Shown here: positions 39,737-48,164 of the stretch, one piece after another
How positions within the stretch are numbered: position 1 is the stretch's first letter
How the letters are laid out: every line of letters starts with the position of its first letter
Source: Pseudomonas gingeri
GTDB taxonomy: Bacteria > Pseudomonadota > Gammaproteobacteria > Pseudomonadales > Pseudomonadaceae
DNA: 64,000 bases
Reading direction: 5' to 3'
NCBI RefSeq assembly: GCF_013385635.1
Contig: NZ_JACAPR010000001.1
Coordinates: 62,001-126,000, forward strand
Notes under the pieces: generated by a model
Told to the model about the DNA's origin: nothing
What the model saw: the letters and a program-made list of their open reading frames with translations, nothing else
Database searches by the model: none
Position numbers and translations under genes: made by a program

Positions 39737-40384
39737 ATGGCTGTCACAGAACCTGCGTTGTTGAGTTTGGCCTATCCGCCGCGCCTTGAGCTGGGGGCGC
39801 AGCTGACCCACGAACAATTGCTCAGCTCGATGCAAGCCACCATGGCCCGGCACAAGGGCGGTCCGGTCTGGTTGTTCGCCTACGGTTCGCTGATCTGGCG
39901 GCCGGAGTGTTCGGCGGCGGAGCGGGTGCGCGGTCGGGTCCACGGTTATCACCGTGGCCTGTACCTGTGGTCCCATGAGCATCGCGGTACGCCGGAACTG
40001 CCGGGGCTGGTGTTCGGGCTGGATCGCGGCGGCTCCTGCAGCGGCTTTGCCTATCGGCTGCCGGAGGAGCAGTTGGAGGCGTCGCTCTATGCCTTGTGGC
40101 AGCGCGAGATGCCCGTGCCGTCCTACCGCCCGCACTGGCTCAATTGCCGTCTGGAAAATGGCCAGACGGTCCAGGCTTTGGGTTTTGTATTGGAGCGGCA
40201 CCTGCCCAGCTACGCCGGCAACCTGCCCGACAGTGTGCTGACCCAGGTGCTGCAAAGTGCCTGCGGGCGTTATGGCACCACCCGTGACTATGTCGAACAG
40301 ACCGCCAGTGCCCTGCGCAGCCACGCCATGCCGGATCGTAATCTGGAGGCGCGGCTCAAGCGCTGTCGTTCAGGCGCTCACTGA
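39737..40384 (+). CDS. chaC: ChaC-family gamma-glutamylcyclotransferase
   Basis: The 215-residue protein has the ChaC core VWLFAYGSLIWRPE and GRVHGYHRGLYLWS, with the catalytic glutamate in the LPEEQLEASLYALWQREM region. ChaC cleaves glutathione to 5-oxoproline and Cys-Gly in the cytoplasm. AGGAG at 39715-39719 is rather far (about 17 bp) from the ATG at 39737, so the true start may be slightly different. It follows the TonB receptor gene by 27 bp in the same direction. Confidence 0.92.
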   Translation: MAVTEPALLSLAYPPRLELGAQLTHEQLLSSMQATMARHKGGPVWLFAYGSLIWRPECSAAERVRGRVHGYHRGLYLWSHEHRGTPELPGLVFGLDRGGSCSGFAYRLPEEQLEASLYALWQREMPVPSYRPHWLNCRLENGQTVQALGFVLERHLPSYAGNLPDSVLTQVLQSACGRYGTTRDYVEQTASALRSHAMPDRNLEARLKRCRSGAH

Positions 40385-40396
40385 TCATTGCAGGTC

Positions 40397-40447
40397 GGGA
40401 CGCGGAGCGTCCGCTGAGGCATTCCCACGCGGGGCATGGGAACGATC
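40397..40447. repeat. Second repeat family (GGAGCGT...GGGAACGAT type)
   Basis: The segment with CGCGGAGCGTCC, CATTCCCACGCGG and CATGGGAACGATCATG is of a kind that I recall being scattered in P. fluorescens-group genomes and that differs from the GCCGGC REP. It fills the 93-bp gap between the convergent chaC and glpT genes. Confidence 0.5.
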
Positions 40448-40477
40448 ATGCGGGCTGTTCGGCGTCTCTGCTGGCTG

Positions 40478-41827
40478 TCAGGCAATGGCTTCGCGACTCT
40501 GGCTGGCGACCTGCTTGTGCCACAGGGTCGGGGCCAGGAACGCCATGGACAGCAGGCAGGCAGCGACCAGCAGGACAAAACCGCCGTCCCAGCCGAAGTG
40601 ATCCACGGTGTAGCCCATGGCCGCGCTCGCCGCGACCGAACCCCCCAGGTAGCCGAACAGGCCGGTGAAGCCGGCGGCGGTGCCCGCGGCCTTTTTCGGT
40701 GCCAGTTCCAGGGCCTGCAAACCGATCAGCATCACCGGACCGTAGATCAGGAAACCGATGGAGAACAGCGCGATCATGTCGATGGTCGGGTTGCCGGCCG
40801 GGTTGAGCCAGTACACCAGTGTCGCCACGGTCACCAGCCCCATGAACACCATGCCGGTCAGGCCACGGTTGCCACGGAAAATCTTGTCCGACATCCAGCC
40901 GCACAGCAGGGTGCCCGGGATTCCCGCCCACTCGTAGAAGAAATACGCCCACGAGGTCTTGTCGACGTCGAAGTGCTTGGCTTCCTTGAGGTAGGTTGGC
41001 GCCCAGTCCAGCACGCCGTAGCGCAGCAGGTAGACAAAGACGTTGGCCATGGCGATGTACCAGAGCATCTTGTTGCGCAGCACGTACTTGACGAAGATTT
41101 CCTTGGCGCTGAATTCGTCTTCGTGGCTGGCGTTGTAGCCTTCCGGGTAGTCGTTCTTGTACTTCTCGATCGGCGGCAGGCCGACTGACTGCGGGGTATC
41201 GCGCATGGTGATGAAGGCGAAGGCCGCGACGGCCAGGGCCACGGCCGCGGGGACGTAGAACGCCGCGTGCCAGTCATTGAACAGACCCATGCCGAGCAGG
41301 AACAGCGGGCCGATCAGGCCGCCGCCGACGTTGTGCGCCACGTTCCACACCGAAACCACGCCGCCACGTTCCTTCTGTGACCACCAGTGCACCATGGTCC
41401 GCCCGCTTGGCGGCCAGCCCATGCCCTGGGCCCAGCCGTTGATAAACAGCAGGATAAACATCATGGTCACGCTGGAGGTCGCCCAGGGCGCGAAACCGAA
41501 AACGAACATCACCCCGGCGGACACCAGCAGGCCGAAGGGCAGGAAGTAGCGTGGGTTGGAACGGTCGGACACCAGGCCCATGAGGAACTTCGACAGGCCG
41601 TAGGCGATGGCGATCGCCGACATCGCCAGACCCAGTTCGCCGCGGCTGTAGCCTTCGTCGATCAGGTACGGCATGGCCAGGGAGAAGTTCTTGCGCAGCA
41701 GGTAGTAGCCGGCGTAACCGAAGAAGATACCGGCGAAGATCTGCCAGCGCAGACGGCGGTAGGTACTGTCTATTTTTTCCTCAGGCAGGGGCGCCTGGTG
41801 TGCGGCAGGTCGAAAGAAGGCAAACAT
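40478..41827 (-). CDS. glpT: Glycerol-3-phosphate transporter (MFS, phosphate antiporter)
   Basis: The 449-residue inner-membrane protein has twelve spans and the organophosphate:phosphate antiporter signature: [32 protein letters not shown] at the start (in pieces) and [21 protein letters not shown]. The two substrate-phosphate arginines (in YLLRKN and the C-half YLLRYG) are present. GlpT imports glycerol-3-phosphate and fosfomycin. A near-consensus GlpR operator lies 47 bp upstream at 41874-41891. No glp enzyme gene is in the window. Confidence 0.95.
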   Translation of the reverse strand: MFAFFRPAAHQAPLPEEKIDSTYRRLRWQIFAGIFFGYAGYYLLRKNFSLAMPYLIDEGYSRGELGLAMSAIAIAYGLSKFLMGLVSDRSNPRYFLPFGLLVSAGVMFVFGFAPWATSSVTMMFILLFINGWAQGMGWPPSGRTMVHWWSQKERGGVVSVWNVAHNVGGGLIGPLFLLGMGLFNDWHAAFYVPAAVALAVAAFAFITMRDTPQSVGLPPIEKYKNDYPEGYNASHEDEFSAKEIFVKYVLRNKMLWYIAMANVFVYLLRYGVLDWAPTYLKEAKHFDVDKTSWAYFFYEWAGIPGTLLCGWMSDKIFRGNRGLTGMVFMGLVTVATLVYWLNPAGNPTIDMIALFSIGFLIYGPVMLIGLQALELAPKKAAGTAAGFTGLFGYLGGSVAASAAMGYTVDHFGWDGGFVLLVAACLLSMAFLAPTLWHKQVASQSREAIA

Positions 41828-41873
41828 TCAAGAGCTCCAGATTTCTTGTTTTGACTGCGGATGCGAATGTTAC

Positions 41874-41891
41874 ATTTTCGTTACCGAAAAT
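41874..41891. promoter_or_regulatory. GlpR operator upstream of glpT
   Basis: ATTTTCG-TTAC-CGAAAAT is a perfect 18-bp palindrome. With one flanking base each side it matches the E. coli GlpR consensus WATKYTCGWTAWCGAMCATW at 17 of 20 positions. It lies between the glpT start and its likely promoter, as expected for repression relieved by glycerol-3-phosphate. Confidence 0.75.
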
Positions 41892-41987
41892 AGCAGGCTT
41901 TCGCATTCACAAAAGTCAGAAATGGATGACTCTTGATGTTGTTTTATGAACATGTCGCACAGGGGCAGGTGGGCGGCGTTTCCAGAC

Positions 41988-42608
41988 TCAGGGCGTGGCG
42001 CCATCGCCCGGCAGCAGATGTTCCTGGATCTTCTCGCTGCGGGACTCGATCAGTTGCCCCTTGTCATCGAAGCGCAGCACCAGCAGCCAGTCGTAGACAT
42101 TCTCCGGCCAGTGCTTCTGACCGATGAGCTTTTTCGTGTCGCCACCAAAAGCTTCGATCAGGTTGTCGATATGGCCGTGGTGCCAGGCAATCAGCAACAC
42201 CGGTACTGGGTTGTTCTTGCCCAGGGACTTGACCAGCTTGTCCACCTGGTCGTCGGCATAGGGCTGTTCGACCGGCAGTTGCAGGCGCTGCGAAAGTGGC
42301 GTGAGGGTCAGGCGCGGGCGATCGCTTTCCTTACTGTCGCTGGTGGCGATCAGGCGTTGCGGGAGCAAGCCCTGGCCCTTGAGCTGCAAGGGGTCGAAGT
42401 AGCTGGCATAGGCTTCGGCACGTTGTTCGCCCTGGGGGCTGAGGCCGCGTCCCTGATCGGGTTTTTCCGCGTGCCGGACGATCAGTACCGTGACGTTGCG
42501 CAAACCCATGGCCGCTTTGTCGTCCTTGTGTGCCAGCGCGGTGGCGGGCAGCACCAGGGCCGAAAGCAGCAATGCGCCGGGCAGCAGTTTGTGCAGCAGT
42601 GGGATCAT
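41988..42608 (-). CDS. Exported histidine phosphatase superfamily protein
   Basis: The 206-residue protein has a signal peptide (about 1-27, LPATALAHKDD) and the RHAEK catalytic motif (LIVRHAEKPDQG), a histidine-phosphatase variant in which RHAEK replaces RHG, and a second histidine in IAWHHGHIDNLIE. It is therefore probably a periplasmic phosphatase; Ais-like proteins are relatives. The start at 42608 is set by the signal peptide; the frame continues to 42719. The substrate is unknown. It reads in the same direction as glpT and the quinone reductase but with gaps of 160 and 120 bp. Confidence 0.8.
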   Translation of the reverse strand: MIPLLHKLLPGALLLSALVLPATALAHKDDKAAMGLRNVTVLIVRHAEKPDQGRGLSPQGEQRAEAYASYFDPLQLKGQGLLPQRLIATSDSKESDRPRLTLTPLSQRLQLPVEQPYADDQVDKLVKSLGKNNPVPVLLIAWHHGHIDNLIEAFGGDTKKLIGQKHWPENVYDWLLVLRFDDKGQLIESRSEKIQEHLLPGDGATP

Positions 42609-42728
42609 GGATTTGCCTCGATGGGGGAGAGCGGACACGCTCGCGGTGAGCGCGTCCCGGCCATGGGGCAGAATATAGCCTTGTTTTGCCGTGGCGCCGG
42701 ATGAAACCGGCGTCAGCAAACAGCGGGC

Positions 42729-43706
42729 TCAGCGCACCTGCACCACCACCTTGCCCACGGCCTTGCGCTGGCCGAGGTCGTTGATGGCCTGGGCCGCCTG
42801 GGCCAGCGGATAGGTCTGGGACACCAGCGGCTTGAGCTTGCCCTCGGCGAACCAGGCGAACAATTGCTGGAAGTTCGCCGCGTTGTCCTGGGGCTGGCGC
42901 TGGGCGAACGAACCCCAGAACACCCCGACCACCGCCGCGCCCTTGAGCAGTGCGAGGTTGACCGGCAACTCGGGGATGCGTCCGCTGGCAAAGCCGACCA
43001 CCAGCAACCGGCCATTCCAGGCGATGGCACGCACGGCCTGGTCGAACAGGTCGCCGCCGACCGGATCGTAGATCACATCGGCACCGTTGCCGTCGGTCAG
43101 GCGCTTGATCTCGTCCTTCAGGCTGGTTTCGCTGTAGTTGATCAGCTCATCGGCCCCGGCGGCCTTGGCCACCGCCAGTTTCTCCGCGCTGCTGGCCGCG
43201 GCGATGACCCGTGCGCCCATCGCCTTGCCGATTTCCACGGCGGCCAGGCCCACGCCGCCGGAGGCTCCGAGTACCAGCAGGGTTTCGCCGGGCTGCAATT
43301 GCGCGCGTTGTTTCAGCGCGTGCATCGAGGTGCCGTAGGTCATGCTGAAGGCCGCGGCGCTGGTGAAGTCCATCGCGGCGGGAATCGGCAGCACGTTGTA
43401 GCCCGCCACCGCGACTTCCTCGGCGAAGCTGCCCCAGCCGGTCAGGGCCATGACCCGGTCGCCGACCTTGAGGTGGCTGATCTTTTCCCCCACGGCCGCG
43501 ACCACGCCGGCGGCCTCACCGCCCGGCGAGAACGGAAACGGCGGCTTGAACTGGTATTTGCCCTCGATGATCAGCGTGTCCGGGAAATTCACCCCGGCGG
43601 CGTGCACCTGCAGGAGGATTTCGTTCTTCTTGGGCAGAGGACTCGCGACCTCTTCCAGCACCAGCGTTTCGGCGGAGCCGAAGGCTTTGCACAGCACGGC
43701 TTTCAT
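42729..43706 (-). CDS. qor: NADPH:quinone oxidoreductase, zinc-independent MDR family
   Basis: The 325-residue protein has a GroES-like N-terminal domain (MKAVLCKAFGSAETL, AGVNFPDTLIIEGKYQ) and a Rossmann domain with LVLGASGGVGLAAVEIGKAMGARVIA. The zinc ligands of alcohol dehydrogenases are missing, as in the Qor family. It reduces quinones or enones with NADPH. The frame is open to 43955, but the standard start MKAVL lies at 43706. It is divergent from the FliL-like gene. Confidence 0.9.
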   Translation of the reverse strand: MKAVLCKAFGSAETLVLEEVASPLPKKNEILLQVHAAGVNFPDTLIIEGKYQFKPPFPFSPGGEAAGVVAAVGEKISHLKVGDRVMALTGWGSFAEEVAVAGYNVLPIPAAMDFTSAAAFSMTYGTSMHALKQRAQLQPGETLLVLGASGGVGLAAVEIGKAMGARVIAAASSAEKLAVAKAAGADELINYSETSLKDEIKRLTDGNGADVIYDPVGGDLFDQAVRAIAWNGRLLVVGFASGRIPELPVNLALLKGAAVVGVFWGSFAQRQPQDNAANFQQLFAWFAEGKLKPLVSQTYPLAQAAQAINDLGQRKAVGKVVVQVR

Positions 43707-43863
43707 CGGGCTATTCCTTTGGGAGTGATGGCCGATAAGTGTAGGTGTGTGAGTCAACGGGTCAACGAGCATGCCCTGGCCTGATAGTCGGTTATAAGCT
43801 TTGTGCTTGGGCTCGACGGCGGGGATCGATATGCTAGGCCGCAAACCGGATAAGGAGCGAATT

Positions 43864-44277
43864 GTGAAAGCGTGGATCATGTTGATGTTGGCCTTGTCGC
43901 TACCGATGGCGGCAATGGCGGAAGAGGCCAAGGAAGGTGAAGCGGCGGGCCCCAAGGTCAGCTATATCAGCCTGACGCCACCGTTCGTCGGTAACTATGG
44001 CCTGGATGGCAGCCCCAAGCTCAAGGTCTACAAGGCCGATGTCGCCTTGCGCGTGACCGGCGATGCCGCGGCCCAGGCGGTCAAGGCCAACGAGCCGTTG
44101 ATCCGCAACCAGCTGGTGGCGCTGTTTGCCCAGCAGAGCACGGAGTCGATGAGCAATGTCGACGCCAAGGAAAAGATGCGTCAGGAAGCCCTGAAGCAGG
44201 TCCAGCAGGTGTTGAACGACGAGACGGGCAAGCCGCAGGTGGAAGACCTGCTGTTCAATAACCTGATCGTGCAGTAG
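43864..44277 (+). CDS. FliL-like protein outside any flagellar cluster
   Basis: The 137-residue protein starts at the GTG at 43864, with AAGGAG at 43853-43858. It has an N-terminal hydrophobic segment (about 3-18) that resembles a signal peptide, then a FliL-type domain: VSYISLTPPFVGNYGL, LKVYKADVALRV, IRNQLVALFAQQ and the closing DLLFNNLIVQ. FliL controls stator action in flagella; such stand-alone copies are of unknown role. No flagellar gene is in the window. A homologue at the same place in P. aeruginosa is annotated as FliL. Confidence 0.83.
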   Translation: MKAWIMLMLALSLPMAAMAEEAKEGEAAGPKVSYISLTPPFVGNYGLDGSPKLKVYKADVALRVTGDAAAQAVKANEPLIRNQLVALFAQQSTESMSNVDAKEKMRQEALKQVQQVLNDETGKPQVEDLLFNNLIVQ

Positions 44278-44286
44278 CCCGGACCT

Positions 44287-44300
44287 GTAGGAGCCGGCTC
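44287..44300 (+). repeat. Half REP element
   Basis: GTAGGAGCCGGCTC, the left half of the REP core, lies just after the FliL-like stop and is not completed by the inverted right arm. Confidence 0.5.
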
Positions 44301-44319
44301 CGACAGTGGCCGGGTATTT

Positions 44320-45438
44320 TCAGGACGCCAGGCTCTTGCGAAACCGCGCCAGCGCAATCGCGAAGAACACCAGCCCGATGCCTGCCAGCGCCAGCACATC
44401 GGGCCACACCACGCCGACTCCCGCATCGCGAAACAGGATCGCCGCACCGAGGCTGACGAAGTGCGTCGACGGCGAGCCCTGCATTACCCATTGCAGCCAT
44501 TCGGGCATGCTGTCCAGTGGTGTGCTGCCACCGGACAGCAACAGCATCGGGATGATCACCGGGATCGCCAGCAAGCCGAATTGCGGTGTCGAACGCGCCA
44601 GGGTCGCGAGGAAAATGCCCAGCGCCGTGCTGGCGAACAGGTACAGCGCCGTCACCCCGAGGAACAACCCCAGCGAGCCGGCCAACGGCACGCCGAGGGC
44701 GCCCTTGACGATCACCTCCAGGGAAATCCAGGTACAGATCACCACCAGCAGCAGGTTGCTCCAGATCTTCGCCAGCATGATTTCCAGGGCGGTCAGCGGT
44801 AGCACCAGCAGGTGGTCGAGGGTGCCGTGCTCGCGTTCGCGCAACAGCGCGGTGCCGGTGAGGATGATCGCCAGGATGGTGATGTTGTTGACGATCTGGA
44901 TCACCGCCAGGAACCAGCCGCCTTCCAGGTTCGGGTTGAACAGCGCCCGGCTGGCAAGCAGCGCTGGCGCCTTGCCGGCGGTGTCGGCCCGGCCGCTGTA
45001 GCCCAGCAGTTCGCGCTGGAAGATCCGCCCGATATAGCCGGCGCCCATGAAGGCCTGGCTCATGGCAGTCGCATCGACATTGACCTGCAGCGCGGGCTGT
45101 CGCCCGGCCAGCAGGTCGGCCTGGAAATTCGCCGGCACATTGATCACGAAGGTGTACCGGCCGCTGTCCAGGGCCTGGTCCAGCCGGTCGTAGGCCAGTG
45201 GCGCGGGGCGCTGGAATTCCGGCGGCTGCAAGGCTTCGCCGAGCTGGCGCGAGAGGGCGCTGTGGTCCTCGTCCACCAGGGCGACGCTGGCGTTGTGCAC
45301 GCCGATCACCGAGCCGGCGGCCGGCATGTAGATCGCCACGCTGAAGGCGTACAGCAGGAACAGCAACAGCACGCTGTCATGACGCAGGCTGGTCAGTTCC
45401 TTCAGGCCGAGGCGCAGGATATGGGCAAGCTTGTGCAT
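44320..45438 (-). CDS. yhhJ: ABC-2 type transporter permease (YhhJ-like)
   Basis: The 372-residue membrane protein has an N-terminal span, a large periplasmic part (about 50-175) and five C-terminal spans typical of ABC-2 permeases (LLREREHGTLDHLLVLPLTALEIMLAKIW). It starts at 45438, one base overlapping the stop of rbbA. It forms an export complex with RbbA and the HlyD-type protein, analogous to E. coli yhiI-rbbA-yhhJ. Substrate unknown. Confidence 0.9.
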   Translation of the reverse strand: MHKLAHILRLGLKELTSLRHDSVLLLFLLYAFSVAIYMPAAGSVIGVHNASVALVDEDHSALSRQLGEALQPPEFQRPAPLAYDRLDQALDSGRYTFVINVPANFQADLLAGRQPALQVNVDATAMSQAFMGAGYIGRIFQRELLGYSGRADTAGKAPALLASRALFNPNLEGGWFLAVIQIVNNITILAIILTGTALLREREHGTLDHLLVLPLTALEIMLAKIWSNLLLVVICTWISLEVIVKGALGVPLAGSLGLFLGVTALYLFASTALGIFLATLARSTPQFGLLAIPVIIPMLLLSGGSTPLDSMPEWLQWVMQGSPSTHFVSLGAAILFRDAGVGVVWPDVLALAGIGLVFFAIALARFRKSLAS

Positions 45439-48164
45439 CAGGCCTCCTGCTTCTTGAGCATGATCAGGCTCAGGCCGGTGAAGGCCACGAAGAAACCGGC
45501 CAATGCCAGGCACTGCGGCCAGAGCTGGCGCAGGTCCAGGGCCTTGGTGAAGGTGCCGACGGCGATATCGAGGAAGTGTCCGGCGGGAAACAGCATGCCC
45601 ATCAGCGCCGCGGCACCTTCCAGGGACGAGCGTGGCACGATCAGCCCGGAAAACTGGATGGTCGGCAGGCTGGTGATGATCATGGTGCCGAGGATCGCGG
45701 CGATCTGAGTGCGGGTAAACGCCGAGATCAGCAGGCCCATGCTGGTGGTCGCGAGTACGTAGAGCAGGCCGCCGAACGCCAGGGCCAGGCCGCTGCCCTT
45801 GAACGGCACACCGAACAGCCAGCGATTCATCGCCACCAGCAGGCCCAGGTTGACCAGACTCACCGCCAGGTACGGTGTCTGCTTGCCGAGCAGGAACTCC
45901 AGGCGGGTCAGCGGCGTGGCGTAGAAGTTGGTGATCGAGCCCAGTTCCTTCTCGCGGACGATGCCCAGGGCGGTGAGCATGGCCGGGATAAAGGCCAGGA
46001 TCAGCGCCATGACCCCGGGGCCTATGGCGTTCACGCTGACCACGTCCTGGTTGTAGCGAAAGCGGGTTTCCAGGCGGGCGGGCGGGCGACTGCCCAGGGC
46101 CGGGCTGCCTTGCGCGACCAACTGTTCGATATTGGCCTGGTGCACCGCCTCGACATAGTTGCGACTGGTCTCGGCCCGGAACGGCATGCCGCCGTCGAGC
46201 CAGGCGGCGACGGTCGGCTGGCGCCCGGCGTACAGGTCGCGGCCGAAGCCCGGCGGGATCTCCAGGGCCAGCTTGATCTCCGAGCGTTGCAGGCGTTTGT
46301 GCAATTGCACGGCATCGCGGATCGGTGCCTGCTCGGCGAAGTAGCGGGAACTGCGAAAGGCTTCCAGGTAGGCACGGCTTTGCGGTGTCTGGTCCTGGTC
46401 ATAGACCGCGAAGGCGAGCTTTTCCACGTCCAGGGAAATCCCGTAGCCGAAGATCACCATCATGAACAGCGCGCCGAGCAGGGCAAAGGCCAGGCGCACC
46501 TTGTCGCGCAACAGTTCCTTGCCTTCACGGCTGGCGACCGCCAGCAGGCGCGCGACACTGAAACCGCTGCTGTTCGACGGCGCGGCAGTCGGCACCGCCT
46601 GTGTTGCTGTCGCGGGGGGCGCCGGTTCAGGCGTGGCGCTGTCCTGTGCCTGTTCCAGGCAGCGGACAAACGCCGCTTCCAGGGTGTCGCCCTGGAACTG
46701 CCGCTGCAGGGCGTCCGGGGTATCGCAGGCCAGGACCCGTCCGGCATGCATCAGCGAGATCCGGTCGCAGCGCCGGGCTTCGTTCATGAAATGGGTCGAG
46801 AGGAAGATCGTCACCCCCTGTTCCCGGGACAACTCGACCAGCAGCCGCCAGAAGTCGTCCCGTGCCGCCGGATCGACGCCGGAGGTCGGCTCGTCGAGGA
46901 TCAGCACTTCCGGGCGATGCAGTACCGCCACCGCCAGGGACAGGCGTTGCCGCAATCCCAGCGGCAGGGCGGCGGAGGGCTGGTCGGCGATTGCGCCGAG
47001 GTCGAAGCGCTGAATCAGTTCGTGGATGCGCGCCGCGCTGTCGGTCTTGGGCAGGTCGAACAGGCGGGCATGCAGTTCGAGGTTTTGCCGGCTGCTCAGT
47101 TCGCCATACAGCGAGAAGCTCTGGGACATGAAACCGACGCGCTTGCGGGTCGCCAGGTCCCTGGCATCCACGGGCTTGCCGAGCAGCCGGGCGCTGCCTT
47201 CACTGGCCGGCATCAGGCCGGTCAGGACCTTCATGGTGGTGGTCTTGCCGCAGCCGTTGGAACCAAGGAAACCGAAGATTTCGCCCCGGCCGATGGCAAA
47301 GCTGACCTTGTTCACCGCGGTGAAGTCGCCGAAGCGCAGGGTCAGGTCATGTGCCTCGATGGCGATTTCGGCCTGGCTGCTGTCCCGGGGTGCGATGACC
47401 AGGGGTTGGTTGTCGTGGCTGCTGTCGCCCTGGAAATGGGTGAAGGCGTCGTCGAGCTTGCCGCTGGCGGTGCTGCCGGCCAGGGTCCGGCTCGGTCCGG
47501 CGGCGATCAGCTTGCCACGGTCGAGCATCAGGCAGTGTTCGAACTGTTCGGCTTCCTCCATATAGGCGGTCGCCACCAGCAGCGTCAGTTGCGGGCGTTG
47601 GCGGCGCACCTCGTCCACCAACTCCCAGAAGCGTCGACGTGACAGCGGGTCGACGCCAGTGGTCGGTTCGTCGAGGATCAGCAGGTCCGGTTCGTGGATC
47701 AGTGCGCAGCAGAGGCCGAGCTTCTGTTTCATGCCGCCGGAAAGTTTGCCCGCCGGTCGTTCGGCAAAGCGTTCGAGGTCGGTGGCGCGCAGCAGGGTCT
47801 GCATGCGCTGGTCGCAGTCGGCTTTCGACAGACCGAACAATGTGCCGAAGAAGCGGATGTTTTCGCTGATGGACAGTTCCGGATAGAGGTTGCCACCCAG
47901 GCCCTGGGGCATGAAGGCGATGCGCGGATAGAGGCTGTTGCGGTGACGTCGGTCGTCGATGTCGCCGCCGAGCACTTCGAGCCGGCCTTGCTGGAGTTTC
48001 TTGACCCCGGCGATCAGCCCGAGCAGGCTCGATTTACCCGCGCCGTCCGGGCCGATCAGTCCGCAGCGGGTGCCGGCCGGCAGGCTGAAAGCGATCTCCA
48101 GTAACGCCGCCTGCTTGCCGTAGCGATGGCTGATGCCACTGGCTTGCAGCGCCAGGCCGCTCAT
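45438..48164 (-). CDS. rbbA: RbbA-like ABC ATPase-permease fusion
   Basis: The 908-residue protein has two ABC ATPase domains (about 1-235, Walker A GPDGAGKSS, signature LSGGMKQKLG; and about 265-490, Walker A GSNGCGKTT, Walker B VLILDEPTSGVDP), a linker rich in A/T/P (about 515-540) and a C-terminal ABC-2 membrane domain with six spans. In the second ATPase the signature is degenerate (ALPLGLRQRLS in place of LSGGQ). E. coli RbbA binds ribosomes, but the gene order suggests an export pump. It overlaps the HlyD-type gene by 4 bp and the yhhJ-like gene by one base. Confidence 0.92.
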   Translation of the reverse strand: MSGLALQASGISHRYGKQAALLEIAFSLPAGTRCGLIGPDGAGKSSLLGLIAGVKKLQQGRLEVLGGDIDDRRHRNSLYPRIAFMPQGLGGNLYPELSISENIRFFGTLFGLSKADCDQRMQTLLRATDLERFAERPAGKLSGGMKQKLGLCCALIHEPDLLILDEPTTGVDPLSRRRFWELVDEVRRQRPQLTLLVATAYMEEAEQFEHCLMLDRGKLIAAGPSRTLAGSTASGKLDDAFTHFQGDSSHDNQPLVIAPRDSSQAEIAIEAHDLTLRFGDFTAVNKVSFAIGRGEIFGFLGSNGCGKTTTMKVLTGLMPASEGSARLLGKPVDARDLATRKRVGFMSQSFSLYGELSSRQNLELHARLFDLPKTDSAARIHELIQRFDLGAIADQPSAALPLGLRQRLSLAVAVLHRPEVLILDEPTSGVDPAARDDFWRLLVELSREQGVTIFLSTHFMNEARRCDRISLMHAGRVLACDTPDALQRQFQGDTLEAAFVRCLEQAQDSATPEPAPPATATQAVPTAAPSNSSGFSVARLLAVASREGKELLRDKVRLAFALLGALFMMVIFGYGISLDVEKLAFAVYDQDQTPQSRAYLEAFRSSRYFAEQAPIRDAVQLHKRLQRSEIKLALEIPPGFGRDLYAGRQPTVAAWLDGGMPFRAETSRNYVEAVHQANIEQLVAQGSPALGSRPPARLETRFRYNQDVVSVNAIGPGVMALILAFIPAMLTALGIVREKELGSITNFYATPLTRLEFLLGKQTPYLAVSLVNLGLLVAMNRWLFGVPFKGSGLALAFGGLLYVLATTSMGLLISAFTRTQIAAILGTMIITSLPTIQFSGLIVPRSSLEGAAALMGMLFPAGHFLDIAVGTFTKALDLRQLWPQCLALAGFFVAFTGLSLIMLKKQEA

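Noticed and set aside
45576..47642. Long plus-strand open frame opposite rbbA
   Set aside because: It is a codon-shadow of the minus-strand ABC gene, rich in H, Q, R and G with no domain.
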